DNA of 36,195 nucleotides from Actinomycetota bacterium. GTDB lineage: Bacteria; Actinomycetota; Actinomycetes; Streptosporangiales; Streptosporangiaceae. Below, piece by piece: positions 1-6,943 of the stretch. The DNA lies in contig DAHUZQ010000159.1 in assembly GCA_027306495.1 (NCBI GenBank), positions 1 to 36,195 of the forward strand, read 5' to 3'. The notes beneath the pieces are model-generated. The model ran no database searches, was not told the DNA's origin, and saw nothing but the letters and a program-made list of their open reading frames with translations. How positions within the stretch are numbered: position 1 is the first letter of the stretch; the number at the start of each line of letters is the position of its first letter. The translations under genes were made by a program, and so were the position numbers.

Positions 1-2
1 GG

Positions 3-75
3 CGCGCTCGGAGGGACTCGAACCCCCAACCTTCTGATCCGTAGTCAGATGCTCTATCCGTTGAGCTACGAGCGC
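3..75 (-). tRNA. tRNA-Arg (anticodon ACG)
   Basis: Read on the minus strand, the sequence folds as a complete cloverleaf. The 7-bp acceptor stem pairs GCGCTCG with CGAGCGC. The D arm contains AGCTCAACGGATAGAGC, and the T arm carries the standard GGTTCGAGTCC loop. The anticodon stem TCTGA/TCAGA closes the loop CTACGGA, which gives anticodon ACG. ACG is normally modified to inosine and reads CGU/CGC/CGA arginine codons. The discriminator base is G at position 3. Two following C residues reach the window edge, so a CCA tail may be encoded, but its last base lies outside. Confidence 0.95.
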
Positions 76-88
76 TTGACGCCTGGCT

Positions 89-94
89 AGTCTA
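89..94 (-). promoter_or_regulatory. Putative -10 element of the tRNA-Arg gene
   Basis: TAGACT on the minus strand fits the actinobacterial TAnnnT -10 pattern. It ends 13 bases before the mature tRNA 5' end, leaving room for a short 5' leader. I see no convincing -35 hexamer 17 bases further upstream, so the call rests on one motif and its position. Confidence 0.4.
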
Positions 95-267
95 CGGCAA
101 ACCGGTAGCCGCCCGTTCTCGGCCGATCAGCGTGCCGCACCAGCAGAAGCATCCACCCCCCTGATCTGGGCCCCTCTGCCCGGCACAGGGCCGCCATGCC
201 CGCCCCGGAGGGACACCGTAGAGTCGCTTGCACGGAAGGACCGGCAACCAGCAAGGGGGACGACGCC

Positions 268-780
268 ATGACCAGTGCTGACCTGCTCGCCGACGCGTTC
301 GGCCGGGTGCGTGACTGTGTGCACGCGGCGGTGGACAACCTGTCACCTGGACAACTGGCGTACCGGCTCGACAGGGACGCCAACTCGATCGCCTGGCTGG
401 TCTGGCACCTCACCCGGGTCCAGGACGATCACATCGCCGATGTCGCGGGCCACGATCAGGTGTGGATCACGAAGGGGTGGGCCGACCGGTTCGGCCTGCC
501 GTTCGAGCCCACCGCACACGGATACGGCCACAGTTCCGAGGATGTCGGCAAAGTGCAGGTCGAGTCGGGTGAACTGCTGACGGGTTACTACGACGAGGTC
601 CACGAGCAGACCACCCGTTACGTGCGCACCCTGACCGACCAAGACCTGCCCAGGGTCATCGATGAGCGCTGGGATCCTCCGGTCACGCTCGGTGTGCGGC
701 TCGTCAGCGTGATCTCCGACGACTTGCAGCACTGCGGACAGGCTTTGTTCATCCGCGGAATAGTTGAGCGGCAGCGGTAG
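268..780 (+). CDS. DinB-like (DUF664-type) four-helix protein
   Basis: The 170-residue protein looks like a member of the DinB/DUF664 superfamily, which includes mycothiol-dependent maleylpyruvate isomerase-type enzymes. Visible family signs are the mid-protein WLVWHLTRVQDDH segment (His47 and His55) and the C-terminal DDLQHCGQ (His155). These give the usual three-histidine metal site of DinB folds. The start at 268 follows an AAGGGGGA ribosome-binding site at 253-260. An earlier in-frame ATG at 196 has no such site and would add 24 residues unlike the family. The substrate is unknown. In actinobacteria many relatives use mycothiol as thiol cofactor, which agrees with ino1 elsewhere in the window, but that link is inference. 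It probably forms a transcription unit with the hydrolase 69 bases downstream. Confidence 0.8.
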   Translation: MTSADLLADAFGRVRDCVHAAVDNLSPGQLAYRLDRDANSIAWLVWHLTRVQDDHIADVAGHDQVWITKGWADRFGLPFEPTAHGYGHSSEDVGKVQVESGELLTGYYDEVHEQTTRYVRTLTDQDLPRVIDERWDPPVTLGVRLVSVISDDLQHCGQALFIRGIVERQR

Positions 781-849
781 GTGCCCCCGAGGCCGTCCCC
801 TGCCCGATAAGCCGTTACCCGGCCCGGACGGGCGCACAAGGATTGAGGC

Positions 850-1674
850 ATGACGGATCCCGCGACCCACCAGTCGTTCGCCATCTCCCGGGGCGACACG
901 ACATTGATCGGCGACCGTTGGCTGGGCGACGGCCCCACGGCCGTCCTGATCCACGCCGGCGTCACAGACCGCCGTTGCTGGCGGGACGTGGCCCAGCAGG
1001 TCGCCAACGGCGCCACCGTCGTGACCTACGACTGCCGCGGCTACGGCGAGACCCTCCCGACGCCCGGGCCGTTCTCGCACATGGACGATCTGTTCGCGGT
1101 TCTCGACGAAGTGGCGGATCACGCCTGGCTGGTGGGCAGTTCGATGGGCGGGCGTATCGCGCTGGACGCCGCCATCAGCGAGCCGGGCCGGGTCACCGGA
1201 CTGATCCTGCTCGCACCGGGGATCAGCGGTGCGCCGGAGGCCACGCTCGACGCGGACACACAGCGCGCGGTCACGCTGATGGATGAGGCGGAGGCCGCTG
1301 GCGACCTCGGCGAGGTCGCGCGGATGCTGACCCGGGTCTGGCTGGACGGGCCGAGCTCGCCGGAGGGCCGCGTCGCCGGTGCAGCACGTGCTCTGGCCAT
1401 GGACATGATCGGCATCATCCTGCGCAACAACGTGTCCGAGGACGCGGAGAACTCGGGGGTGGATGCCTGGCGGCGGCTCGACGAGATCGCCGTGCCGACC
1501 ACCGTCGCCTGCGGGGACCTGGATCTCCCCCATGTCATCGGCAACAGCCGGCAGCTCGCTGAGCGGATCAGCGGAGCCCGCCACCACCTGCTTCCCGGCA
1601 TGGCGCACCTGCCCTACCTGGAGGACCCGGGCACAGTGGCCCAGCTCATCGCGGACACCATCGCGGCCGGCTGA
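850..1674 (+). CDS. Alpha/beta hydrolase
   Basis: The protein has 274 residues, the usual length of a single-domain alpha/beta-hydrolase. The nucleophile elbow is GSSMGG with Ser98. The oxyanion region is IHAG near residue 35, where HG is more usual. An acidic residue lies in CGDLDLPH (Asp223 or Asp225) and the catalytic histidine is His253 in GMAHLPYLEDP. DCRGYGET near residue 61 is the typical strand-4 turn. The start is preceded by AAGGA at 838-842. It lies 69 bases after the DinB-like gene on the same strand, so co-transcription is likely. The substrate cannot be told from sequence; esterase, lactonase or dehalogenase-like chemistry are all possible. Confidence 0.85.
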   Translation: MTDPATHQSFAISRGDTTLIGDRWLGDGPTAVLIHAGVTDRRCWRDVAQQVANGATVVTYDCRGYGETLPTPGPFSHMDDLFAVLDEVADHAWLVGSSMGGRIALDAAISEPGRVTGLILLAPGISGAPEATLDADTQRAVTLMDEAEAAGDLGEVARMLTRVWLDGPSSPEGRVAGAARALAMDMIGIILRNNVSEDAENSGVDAWRRLDEIAVPTTVACGDLDLPHVIGNSRQLAERISGARHHLLPGMAHLPYLEDPGTVAQLIADTIAAG

Positions 1675-1684
1675 CCGGGGCCAC

Positions 1685-1945
1685 ATGACGCCGGTCCCAC
1701 TTCCAGATGGTCCCAGCCGCAAACGGCTGCGACAGCAGGCCCGTGACCTTCGTGACCTGAGCCGGGCCGGTATCCAGGGCGCGCTCGACTTGGTGGAGCC
1801 GGATCGCGCCCCGCGATCTCTCCACGCGATCCACTTGACCACCGCGCGCATTCCCGGCGAGGATCTCGACGTCTTCGTCAGTTACGACGAGCGACTGCTC
1901 AACGCGGCCAGGGATGCGGGCATCGCCTCGACGTCGCCACGGGAC
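1685..1945 (+). pseudogene. Remnant of a VapC-type PIN-domain toxin
   Basis: The reading frame from ATG 1685 encodes a stretch that resembles the C-terminal part of VapC-family PIN ribonucleases: DLVEP, then RSLHAIHLTTA, then DVFVSYDERLLNAARDAGI and a closing SP. The family consensus here is roughly RSLDAIHLATA and LVTYDxRLxxAAxxxGL. The N-terminal half is missing, including the first catalytic aspartate of the DxSAL motif. In this copy the RSLDAIH aspartate is His (SLHAIH). The frame has no stop of its own near the family end and runs on antisense into dnaB. No antitoxin gene is visible upstream; the hydrolase stop lies only 10 bases before. I read this as a decayed fragment with no toxin activity. 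Confidence 0.55.
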
Positions 1946-1964
1946 TGGCGAACGCGTAAGCAAC

Positions 1965-1978
1965 GGCTGGAGCCAGCC
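1965..1978 (-). terminator. Possible dnaB 3' hairpin
   Basis: GGCTGG-AG-CCAGCC is a perfect 6-bp inverted repeat 26 bases beyond the dnaB stop on the minus strand. It has no T tract, as is common for actinobacterial terminators. The loop is only two bases, so the outermost part of the stem would have to open. Function is inferred from position. Confidence 0.3.
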
Positions 1979-1983
1979 CGCTC

Positions 1984-2013
1984 GGATCAGTTGCCGGCCA
2001 GGATCAGTTGCCG
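1984..2013. repeat. 13-bp direct repeat duplicating the dnaB 3' end
   Basis: GGATCAGTTGCCG occurs at 1984-1996 and again at 2001-2013, four bases apart. The right copy contains the last codons and stop of dnaB. The left copy is an exact duplicate lying between dnaB and the PIN remnant. It looks like the scar of a small duplication, insertion or deletion event. Confidence 0.8.
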
Positions 2014-4310
2014 ACCATGTCCACGAAACGGCTGTAGTGACCCTGGAACGCCACCGTCACGGTCGTGGTCGGGCCGTTGCGGTGCTTGGCGACAATCAGG
2101 TCCGCCTCCCCCGCGCGGGGCGACTCGGGTTCGTAGGCGTCCTCGCGGTGGAGCAGGATCACCATGTCCGAGTCCTGCTCGATGCTGCCCGACTCACGCA
2201 GGTCCGACAGCAGCGGCCGCTTGTCGTTGCGCTGCTCCGGGCCGCGGTTGAGCTGGGAGATCGCGATCACCGGGACGTCGAGCTCCTTGGCGAGCAGCTT
2301 CAGCGACCGCGACATCTCCGAAACCTCCTGCTGACGGTTCTCCACCCGGCGGGGGGAACTCATGAGCTGGAGGTAGTCGAGGATCACCAGGCGGAGCCCG
2401 TGCCGCTGCTTCAGCCGACGGCACTTGGCCCGGATCTCCATCATCGACAGGTTCGGCGAGTCGTCGATGAACAGCGGGGAGTCCGCCACCTCGCTCATCC
2501 GCCGGGCCAGCCGCATCCAGTCGTCTTCGTTCAGCCTCCCGGTCCGCATGGACTGCAGTGCCACCCGCGCCTCGGCTGAGAGCAGCCGCATGGTGATCTC
2601 GTTCCGGCTCATTTCCAGGCTGAAGATCACCGTCGGGAGCGCATGCTTGATGGCCGCCGCCCGGGCCAGGTCGAGGGCAAGCGTCGAGTTATGTGTCGGG
2701 ATCATGGACCTGCCCGCCAGAAACAGCCCATCAGCGCGGTCGACCTGGAGGCAGCGGACCGGGACGCTCGGCACGGGTCGCACGTCGACGATCTGGCGCC
2801 AGCGGGGCAGTTCCGGATCGGCGTGCATGCGCTCCTTGTGCTCCACCTGCTTGCCGCTGGAGCGGAAGACTTCATCCGCGGTGGCGAAGGTGATGAGGTC
2901 GCACGGCGCTGACAACCCGGACCGCCCGGCGGCACCCCGCGCCAGCGTGCACCGGTAGCCGAGACTGACCAGCAACTCGGCGAGCCCATCCGTCAGTGCG
3001 CCACGGGTGGCCACCTCGATCTCACCGGTCGGCCGCACGGTCCCGAGGGTGTCCAGCAGCCCCGCGAGCAGATCGCGCCGCTGGCTGACGGACGCGCGCA
3101 GGTAGGCAGGGGGTATATGGGTGGCCTGCGGGAGATCGCCGCGCCTGATGCGTGACACCGTACCCAAGCCGTGTCCGGCGGCGGCGTCGGCCCGCATGAC
3201 GGTCTCGGGATCGGCCCCGCCGCCCAGGCCGGATTCATCCTCCCCGGCACCGAGCCACACCCCGAAGGCATACGGCGCCACCGGAAGCAGCGCGTCCCGG
3301 CACTGGACCGGCCGGGTGACCGGAATGGCGTGATGCGGATGCTGGTCGTCACGAATGCTCGCCAGTATCTCTGCGGTCGTGAGCACGTCCGGATGGCCGG
3401 GATGGCCCCCCCGGAGCTCGCCGGGACCCGGCCAGGTCACCCATCGGTGCCCGGCGTCGGCCACGATGACCTCGCCATCGCAGAACTCGACCTCATAACA
3501 CGGCCGGCCCTCCATCACGGCAGTGGCCGCTACGACCCTGGCTGGGCGGCCGTCCGGGCCGAGCAGCTCGTCCCCGACAGCCGCCTCCCCCATCGTCGTC
3601 CAGCCCGTCGGGGTCGGCAGCGGAGTGTCCAGCGCCAGCGCCTTGCCGATGGCGGGCCGCGCGGCGATGACCACCATCTGGCCCGCGTGCAGCCCGTTGG
3701 TCAAAGCGTCCAGGTCGGCGAAGCCGGTGGGGACACCGGTCATCCGCCCGCCGTGCGAACCGATCGCCTCGATCTCGTCCAGCGTGCCCGGCATGATCTC
3801 CGACAACGGCAGGAAGTCCTCGGTGATCCGCCGCTCGGTCACGGCGTAGACCTCGGCCTGGGCACGGTCCACGAGTTCGTCAGCGTCCCCGTCGCCGGCA
3901 TAGCCGAGCTGGACGATGCGGGTGCCGACCTCAACCAGCCGGCGCAGGATGGCCCGCTCACGCACGATCCGCGCGTAATAGCCGGCGTTGGCCGCGGTCG
4001 GCACGGCGGCGATCAGGGTGTGCAGATATGGCGCACCGCCCGCCCGGGCCAGCTCCCCGCGCTTGGTCAGCAGGTCGCGCACGGTGACCGGATCCGCAGG
4101 CTCCCCCCGGCCGTACAGGTCCAGGATGGCCTCGTGAATGAGCTGGTGGGCGGGACGGTAATGATCTCCGGAACGGATGACCTCCATCACATCGGAGATG
4201 GCGTCCTTGGACATCAGCATGCCGCCGAGCACGCACTGCTCGGCTGCGACGTCGTGCGGCGGGGTCCGGTCAAACTCCCCGCCGGAAGGGATGAGTTCGG
4301 CGACGCTCAT
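2004..4310 (-). CDS. dnaB: Replicative DNA helicase DnaB with in-frame intein
   Basis: The hexameric helicase unwinds DNA at the replication fork. The precursor has 768 residues. Removing a 318-residue intein leaves 450 residues, the normal DnaB length. The N-terminal DnaB domain (PPHDVAAEQCVLGGML) covers about residues 18-160. The RecA-like domain starts near 190. Its Walker A motif (ARPAIGK, then STLALD) is split by the intein between Lys223 and Ser542. ILDYLQLM is Walker B, and ISQLNRG and LRESGSIEQD are later helicase motifs. I chose ATG 4310 because GGAGGGGG lies 8-9 bases before it; the upstream GTG at 4328 would place that site inside the coding region. Without protein splicing the P-loop is broken, so helicase activity should depend on splicing. 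Confidence 0.95.
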   Translation of the reverse strand: MSVAELIPSGGEFDRTPPHDVAAEQCVLGGMLMSKDAISDVMEVIRSGDHYRPAHQLIHEAILDLYGRGEPADPVTVRDLLTKRGELARAGGAPYLHTLIAAVPTAANAGYYARIVRERAILRRLVEVGTRIVQLGYAGDGDADELVDRAQAEVYAVTERRITEDFLPLSEIMPGTLDEIEAIGSHGGRMTGVPTGFADLDALTNGLHAGQMVVIAARPAIGKALALDTPLPTPTGWTTMGEAAVGDELLGPDGRPARVVAATAVMEGRPCYEVEFCDGEVIVADAGHRWVTWPGPGELRGGHPGHPDVLTTAEILASIRDDQHPHHAIPVTRPVQCRDALLPVAPYAFGVWLGAGEDESGLGGGADPETVMRADAAAGHGLGTVSRIRRGDLPQATHIPPAYLRASVSQRRDLLAGLLDTLGTVRPTGEIEVATRGALTDGLAELLVSLGYRCTLARGAAGRSGLSAPCDLITFATADEVFRSSGKQVEHKERMHADPELPRWRQIVDVRPVPSVPVRCLQVDRADGLFLAGRSMIPTHNSTLALDLARAAAIKHALPTVIFSLEMSRNEITMRLLSAEARVALQSMRTGRLNEDDWMRLARRMSEVADSPLFIDDSPNLSMMEIRAKCRRLKQRHGLRLVILDYLQLMSSPRRVENRQQEVSEMSRSLKLLAKELDVPVIAISQLNRGPEQRNDKRPLLSDLRESGSIEQDSDMVILLHREDAYEPESPRAGEADLIVAKHRNGPTTTVTVAFQGHYSRFVDMVGN
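2688..3641 (-). other. Class 3 intein inserted in the DnaB P-loop
   Basis: The element encodes 318 residues from ALALDTPLPTPTGW to MIPTHN, inserted exactly between the Walker A Lys and the following Ser. Residue 1 is Ala, so the usual N-terminal Cys/Ser nucleophile is absent. It has the class 3 Trp-Cys-Thr set: Trp67 two residues after block B His65 (GHRW), Cys297 in block F (VPVRCLQVD) and Thr316 before the terminal His-Asn (PTHN). The +1 residue is Ser. Class 3 inteins start splicing from the block F cysteine. A LAGLIDADG endonuclease lies in the middle, but the catalytic acids are lost: the first motif reads GVWLGAG (Asp replaced by Ala132) and the second LLDTLG (Asp replaced by Leu199). 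I expect splicing to work and DNA cleavage not to. Confidence 0.9.
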
Positions 4311-4436
4311 CCGGATTGCCCCCTCCACCGCCAGAAGGCCGCTCGCGGGAATGGTCGCGGCGATCTAGTTGTAGCGGGCGGCTACGACAGTTTGGGCCCG
4401 GATCGCGGGATCGTCCACCCGTCCTGTGCACAGGTA

Positions 4437-4566
4437 CGTGGACAGCCTGTGCGTACCCCCGCCGGAACCTGTGTGCCGCCTGGGGATGGCGCTGTGTATT
4501 ATCCGGAACGGCTACTGGGCGATAGACCCGTCACCTGCACAAACTCTGTCCACACGGTGTGGACAG
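4437..4566. promoter_or_regulatory. DnaA-box-like sites upstream of dnaB
   Basis: Two inverted copies of CTGTCCACA (4546-4554 and, reversed, 4558-4566) form a perfect palindrome with a 3-base centre. CTGTCCACA fits the published Streptomyces DnaA box consensus (T/C)(T/C)(G/A/C)TCCACA. A third site, CTGTCCACG on the minus strand at 4437-4445, differs at one base. A separate palindrome CCTGTGCACAGG lies at 4423-4434. All lie 110-260 bases upstream of the dnaB start, where its promoter should be. The palindrome is followed by six A residues on the plus strand, so it is not a standard terminator on either strand. DnaA binding is inference. Confidence 0.45.
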
Positions 4567-4651
4567 AAAAAAGGCTGCGCCCATCTGGGACCCGTTCGAG
4601 ATGGCCGGTCCGCTCCCCGCGAAAGTGAGCCGACCCCGGCGATGAACGCCT

Positions 4652-5047
4652 ATGCTATCGATCATGTGTTCGACGGCGGACTCGCGCCTCGCCAGGATTG
4701 GCGAGGCGATCGATGAGGTGGCGGCCACGGCCGTCGACGCGGGTGGCAGCCCGTCGCTGGCCACCGTGACCAGCAGGCTGGCCGGGATCTGGGCGATGGT
4801 CGCGGAACTGGATCCGGGGCTCGCGGCCACGCTGAACGGCTACGCCCCGGACCCGGACGGGCCCGCGCCCCGCAGCGCGAGCGACGGCGGGACCGGCCCA
4901 GCCAACGCCCAGTGCGGCGCCGCGTCCGGTGACGGAGGGCCAACTCCCACCGGTCCAGCCGACGCCAGGTGCGGCGCCGGGTCCGGCGACGGAGGGCCAA
5001 GTGCCCCCGGACGCGAGGCGTGGCCAGATGACGCGAGGCGCGACTGA
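4652..5047 (+). CDS. Small uncharacterised protein with a repeat-bearing tail
   Basis: The frame encodes up to 131 residues and shows the strong third-position G+C bias of real actinobacterial genes. The N-terminal 60 residues look like a small helical domain (RLARIGEAIDEVAA, then LAGIWAMVAELDPGLAATLNGY). The rest is low-complexity, rich in Gly, Pro, Ala and Asp, with two 19-residue repeats that begin PANAQCGA and PADARCGA. ATG 4652 and ATG 4664 are both possible starts and neither has a clear ribosome-binding site. The gene points away from dnaB and converges on rplI. I do not recognise a family with certainty. Two cysteines, one per repeat, are the only notable reactive residues. Confidence 0.5.
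   Translation: MLSIMCSTADSRLARIGEAIDEVAATAVDAGGSPSLATVTSRLAGIWAMVAELDPGLAATLNGYAPDPDGPAPRSASDGGTGPANAQCGAASGDGGPTPTGPADARCGAGSGDGGPSAPGREAWPDDARRD
4898..5011 (+). repeat. 57-bp tandem repeat, two copies
   Basis: Copies at 4898-4954 and 4955-5011 are clearly alike and differ at scattered positions. The period is a multiple of three and encodes 19 residues per unit in the small plus-strand gene, keeping Cys, Gly-Asp-Gly-Gly-Pro and the flanking prolines. Confidence 0.8.
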
Positions 5048-5060
5048 CCGCCCAGTTCAT

Positions 5061-5126
5061 GATCGTGGTGGATCACACGATTGTGGTGGATCAGGGGGCG
5101 TTTTTGCCGCCCGATCCACCACAATC
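5061..5126. terminator. Long hairpin with a repeated arm between convergent genes
   Basis: GATTGTGGTGGATC at 5079-5092 is perfectly complementary to GATCCACCACAATC at 5113-5126, with 20 bases between that can partly pair. A direct near-copy of the left arm, GATCGTGGTGGATCA, stands at 5061-5075. The structure lies between the end of the small plus-strand gene (5047) and the end of rplI (5207, minus strand), the place for a bidirectional terminator. The extra direct copy also makes a dispersed palindromic repeat family possible. Confidence 0.6.
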
Positions 5127-5206
5127 ACGCACACTCACGCCTGCACCGGCACCGCAGGCGGTCGGAGCACCGCAGCACCCATGCCCGGTCAGGCCGAAAG
5201 GCGCGG

Positions 5207-5668
5207 TCAGGCGCCGATGACCTCCACGTCGACCGTGGCGCTCACCTCGGGATGCAGGCGGACCCTTACCTGATGTGATCCCAGGGTCTTGATGGGATTA
5301 CCCACCTCTATCCGGCGCTTGTCCAGCGCCGGCCCACCGGCGGCACGGACGGCTTCGGCGATGTCGGCCGGGCCAACAGACCCGAACAGCCGTCCGGACT
5401 GCCCGGCGCGGGTCCGCAACCGCACCTTCAGCCCGGACAGGCGGCCGGCGGCCTCCTTGGCGTCATCGAGGCTGCGGATCTCCCGCGCCGCCCGCGCGCG
5501 CTTGATCAGTTCGATCTGCTTCTCCCCGCCCCGCGTCCACCGCATGGCCAGGCCGCGTGGCATGAGGTAGTTGCGGCCATATCCGCCTGCCACCTCGACC
5601 ACGTCTCCGGGCGCGCCGAGGCCGGTGACCTCCTGGGTCAAAATGAGCTTCATCGGTGTGCGACTCAT
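5207..5668 (-). CDS. rplI: 50S ribosomal protein L9
   Basis: L9 binds 23S rRNA and helps keep reading frame. The protein starts [18 protein letters not shown] and keeps the L9 N-terminal pattern ([21 protein letters not shown]), the central connecting helix and the C-terminal domain ending VDVEVIGA. I chose ATG 5668 because GAGGGGAA stands about 8 bases before it, giving 153 residues. ATG 5653 would give the classical MKLILT start and 148 residues but lies 24 bases from that site. It is the last gene of the rpsF-ssb-rpsR-rplI operon and starts 19 bases after the rpsR stop. Confidence 0.95.
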   Translation of the reverse strand: MSRTPMKLILTQEVTGLGAPGDVVEVAGGYGRNYLMPRGLAMRWTRGGEKQIELIKRARAAREIRSLDDAKEAAGRLSGLKVRLRTRAGQSGRLFGSVGPADIAEAVRAAGGPALDKRRIEVGNPIKTLGSHQVRVRLHPEVSATVDVEVIGA

Positions 5669-5687
5669 CGGTCCGTTCCCCTCGGCC

Positions 5688-5924
5688 TTACCGCGGCGTG
5701 CTCGTGTACGGCAGCATCGCCATCTCGCGCGCGTTCTTGATCGCCGTGGCGACATCGCGCTGATGCTGCGTGCAGTTGCCGGTGACCCGCCGTGCCCGGA
5801 TCTTGCCACGGTCGGAGATGAACTTGCGCAGCAAGCCGGTGTCCTTGTAATCGACGTAGCCGATCTTTTCCTGGCAGAACAGGCAGACTTTCTTCCTGGG
5901 CTTGCGGATGGGTGCTTTTGCCAT
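5688..5924 (-). CDS. rpsR: 30S ribosomal protein S18
   Basis: The 78-residue protein is a full-length S18, which pairs with S6 on the platform of the small subunit. Core motifs are [17 protein letters not shown] and [25 protein letters not shown]. The N-terminal VCLFC gives a Cys-x-x-Cys pair. Together with a later cysteine and histidine this points to the zinc-binding (C+) S18 form; actinobacteria often hold a second, C- form elsewhere. GCGAGGAGC stands 7 bases before ATG. It lies between ssb and rplI in the usual operon order. Confidence 0.97.
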   Translation of the reverse strand: MAKAPIRKPRKKVCLFCQEKIGYVDYKDTGLLRKFISDRGKIRARRVTGNCTQHQRDVATAIKNAREMAMLPYTSTPR

Positions 5925-5979
5925 CGTGGTGCTCCTCGCGAGAGCCCCGCTCGCGGCGGGGATGGTGGCTGGTCAGGGA

Positions 5980-6480
5980 CTAGAAGGGCGGGTCGTCGGA
6001 AGGGCTGTCGGTGAAACTGCTGTCGCCGGACCAGGGGTCCTCGGAGCGGGCGCCGGAACTCGCACTCTGTCCGCCCGCGCCCACGGGGCCGCCCGCGGAG
6101 CCGCCGGTGGAACGACTGGACTTGGCGACCTTGGCGGAGGCGTTGCGCAGCGACGGTCCGACATCGTCCACCTCCACCTCGTAGACGGTCCGCTTCTCAC
6201 CCTCGCGGGTCTCGTACGACCGCTGCCGGAGCCGGCCATTCACGATCACCCGCATGCCACGCTGCAGGCTCTCGGCAACATTTTCGGCTGCCTGCCGCCA
6301 CACGTTGCACGTGAGGAAGAGGCTGTCGCCGTCTTTCCACTCCCCGCTGGCGTTATCACGGAAACGGGGCGTGGATGCGACGCGGAATTTCGCGACGGCC
6401 TGGCCCGTAGGGGTGTAACGCAACTCTGGATCGTCGACCAGGTTGCCCACGATCGTGATCTGGGTGTCGCCTGCTGCCAT
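5980..6480 (-). CDS. ssb: Single-stranded DNA-binding protein
   Basis: SSB coats single-stranded DNA at forks and recruits partners. The 166-residue protein has an OB fold over about residues 5-110 ([29 protein letters not shown], in which GNL and the conserved aromatic positions are seen, then [26 protein letters not shown]). A Gly/Ser-rich flexible linker runs from about 115 to 150. The C-terminal tip is the acidic SDDPPF, the partner-binding peptide. It is cotranscribed between rpsF and rpsR, as in nearly all actinobacteria, which ties SSB supply to ribosomal protein expression. Confidence 0.97.
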   Translation of the reverse strand: MAAGDTQITIVGNLVDDPELRYTPTGQAVAKFRVASTPRFRDNASGEWKDGDSLFLTCNVWRQAAENVAESLQRGMRVIVNGRLRQRSYETREGEKRTVYEVEVDDVGPSLRNASAKVAKSSRSTGGSAGGPVGAGGQSASSGARSEDPWSGDSSFTDSPSDDPPF

Positions 6481-6550
6481 CGGATTGCTCCCGGTCAGTC
6501 GGGTTCAGGGTGAGCGGCGGCCCGCGGACCTGAGGTCCGGGCAGGTACCG

Positions 6551-6841
6551 CTAGCGGTTTTCCAGCCTGAGCACCTTGGTGCGCAGGACGGCCTCATTCA
6601 GCCCGAGCTGACGGTCGAGCTCGGCGACCGTGGCGGGTTCCGCGTGCATATCAACCACGGCGTAGATGCCCTCTGACTTCTTCTCGATGTCGTAGGCCAG
6701 GCGGCGCCGGCCCCACACATCGACCTTGTCGACCTGGCCGCCTTCGGCGCCCACGACCCCGAGGAACTGCTCCAGCGACGGCCCGACCGTGCTCTCCTCG
6801 AGCCCTGCGTCGAGAATGATCATCATTTCGTAATGGCGCAT
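6551..6841 (-). CDS. rpsF: 30S ribosomal protein S6
   Basis: The 96-residue protein has the standard S6 start [16 protein letters not shown] and the core [27 protein letters not shown]. It binds S18 on the 30S platform. I chose ATG 6841: AGAGGAGG lies about 11 bases upstream and the length equals the family norm, while the longer frame to 6934 adds 31 residues with no S6 likeness. First gene of the rpsF-ssb-rpsR-rplI operon, with a promoter candidate about 100 bases upstream and a hairpin in the leader. Confidence 0.97.
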   Translation of the reverse strand: MRHYEMMIILDAGLEESTVGPSLEQFLGVVGAEGGQVDKVDVWGRRRLAYDIEKKSEGIYAVVDMHAEPATVAELDRQLGLNEAVLRTKVLRLENR

Positions 6842-6871
6842 GGCCTGAACAGCCTCCTCTGGACTCACGCG

Positions 6872-6890
6872 GTCACGGTCTCTCCGTGAC
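6872..6890 (-). promoter_or_regulatory. Hairpin in the rpsF leader
   Basis: On the minus strand GTCACGG-AGAGA-CCGTGAC is a perfect 7-bp stem with a 5-base loop, 31-49 bases before the rpsF start. rpsF leaders in many bacteria hold an RNA element bound by the S6:S18 complex as feedback control, with a CCG trinucleotide as a key part. The CCG here and the position suit that, but I cannot confirm the full fold. Confidence 0.4.
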
Positions 6891-6943
6891 AGGAGGTACT
6901 GCGCCGGGCCGCCAGAGCGACGCCACTCGGTCACAGCCGGAAC

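Noticed and set aside
1685-1945. Functional VapBC toxin-antitoxin locus
   Set aside because: The N-terminal catalytic half of the PIN domain and any antitoxin gene are absent, and the frame has no stop of its own.
2004-4328. dnaB start at GTG 4328
   Set aside because: That codon is part of the GGAGGGGG ribosome-binding site for ATG 4310, and homologues begin MSVAEL-like.
4546-4572. Intrinsic terminator formed by the CTGTCCACA palindrome with its A run
   Set aside because: On the plus strand the hairpin is followed by A, not T. On the minus strand the T run comes before the hairpin. Neither order ends transcription, and the arms match DnaA boxes better.
4423-4572. Chromosomal replication origin
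   Set aside because: Only two exact DnaA boxes and one near-match are present and there is no AT-rich unwinding region. The gene order places oriC to the right of jag, outside the window.
3171-4628. Long plus-strand open frame opposite dnaB
   Set aside because: It is a mirror of the dnaB codons in GC-rich DNA. The minus-strand product is a clear DnaB with intein.
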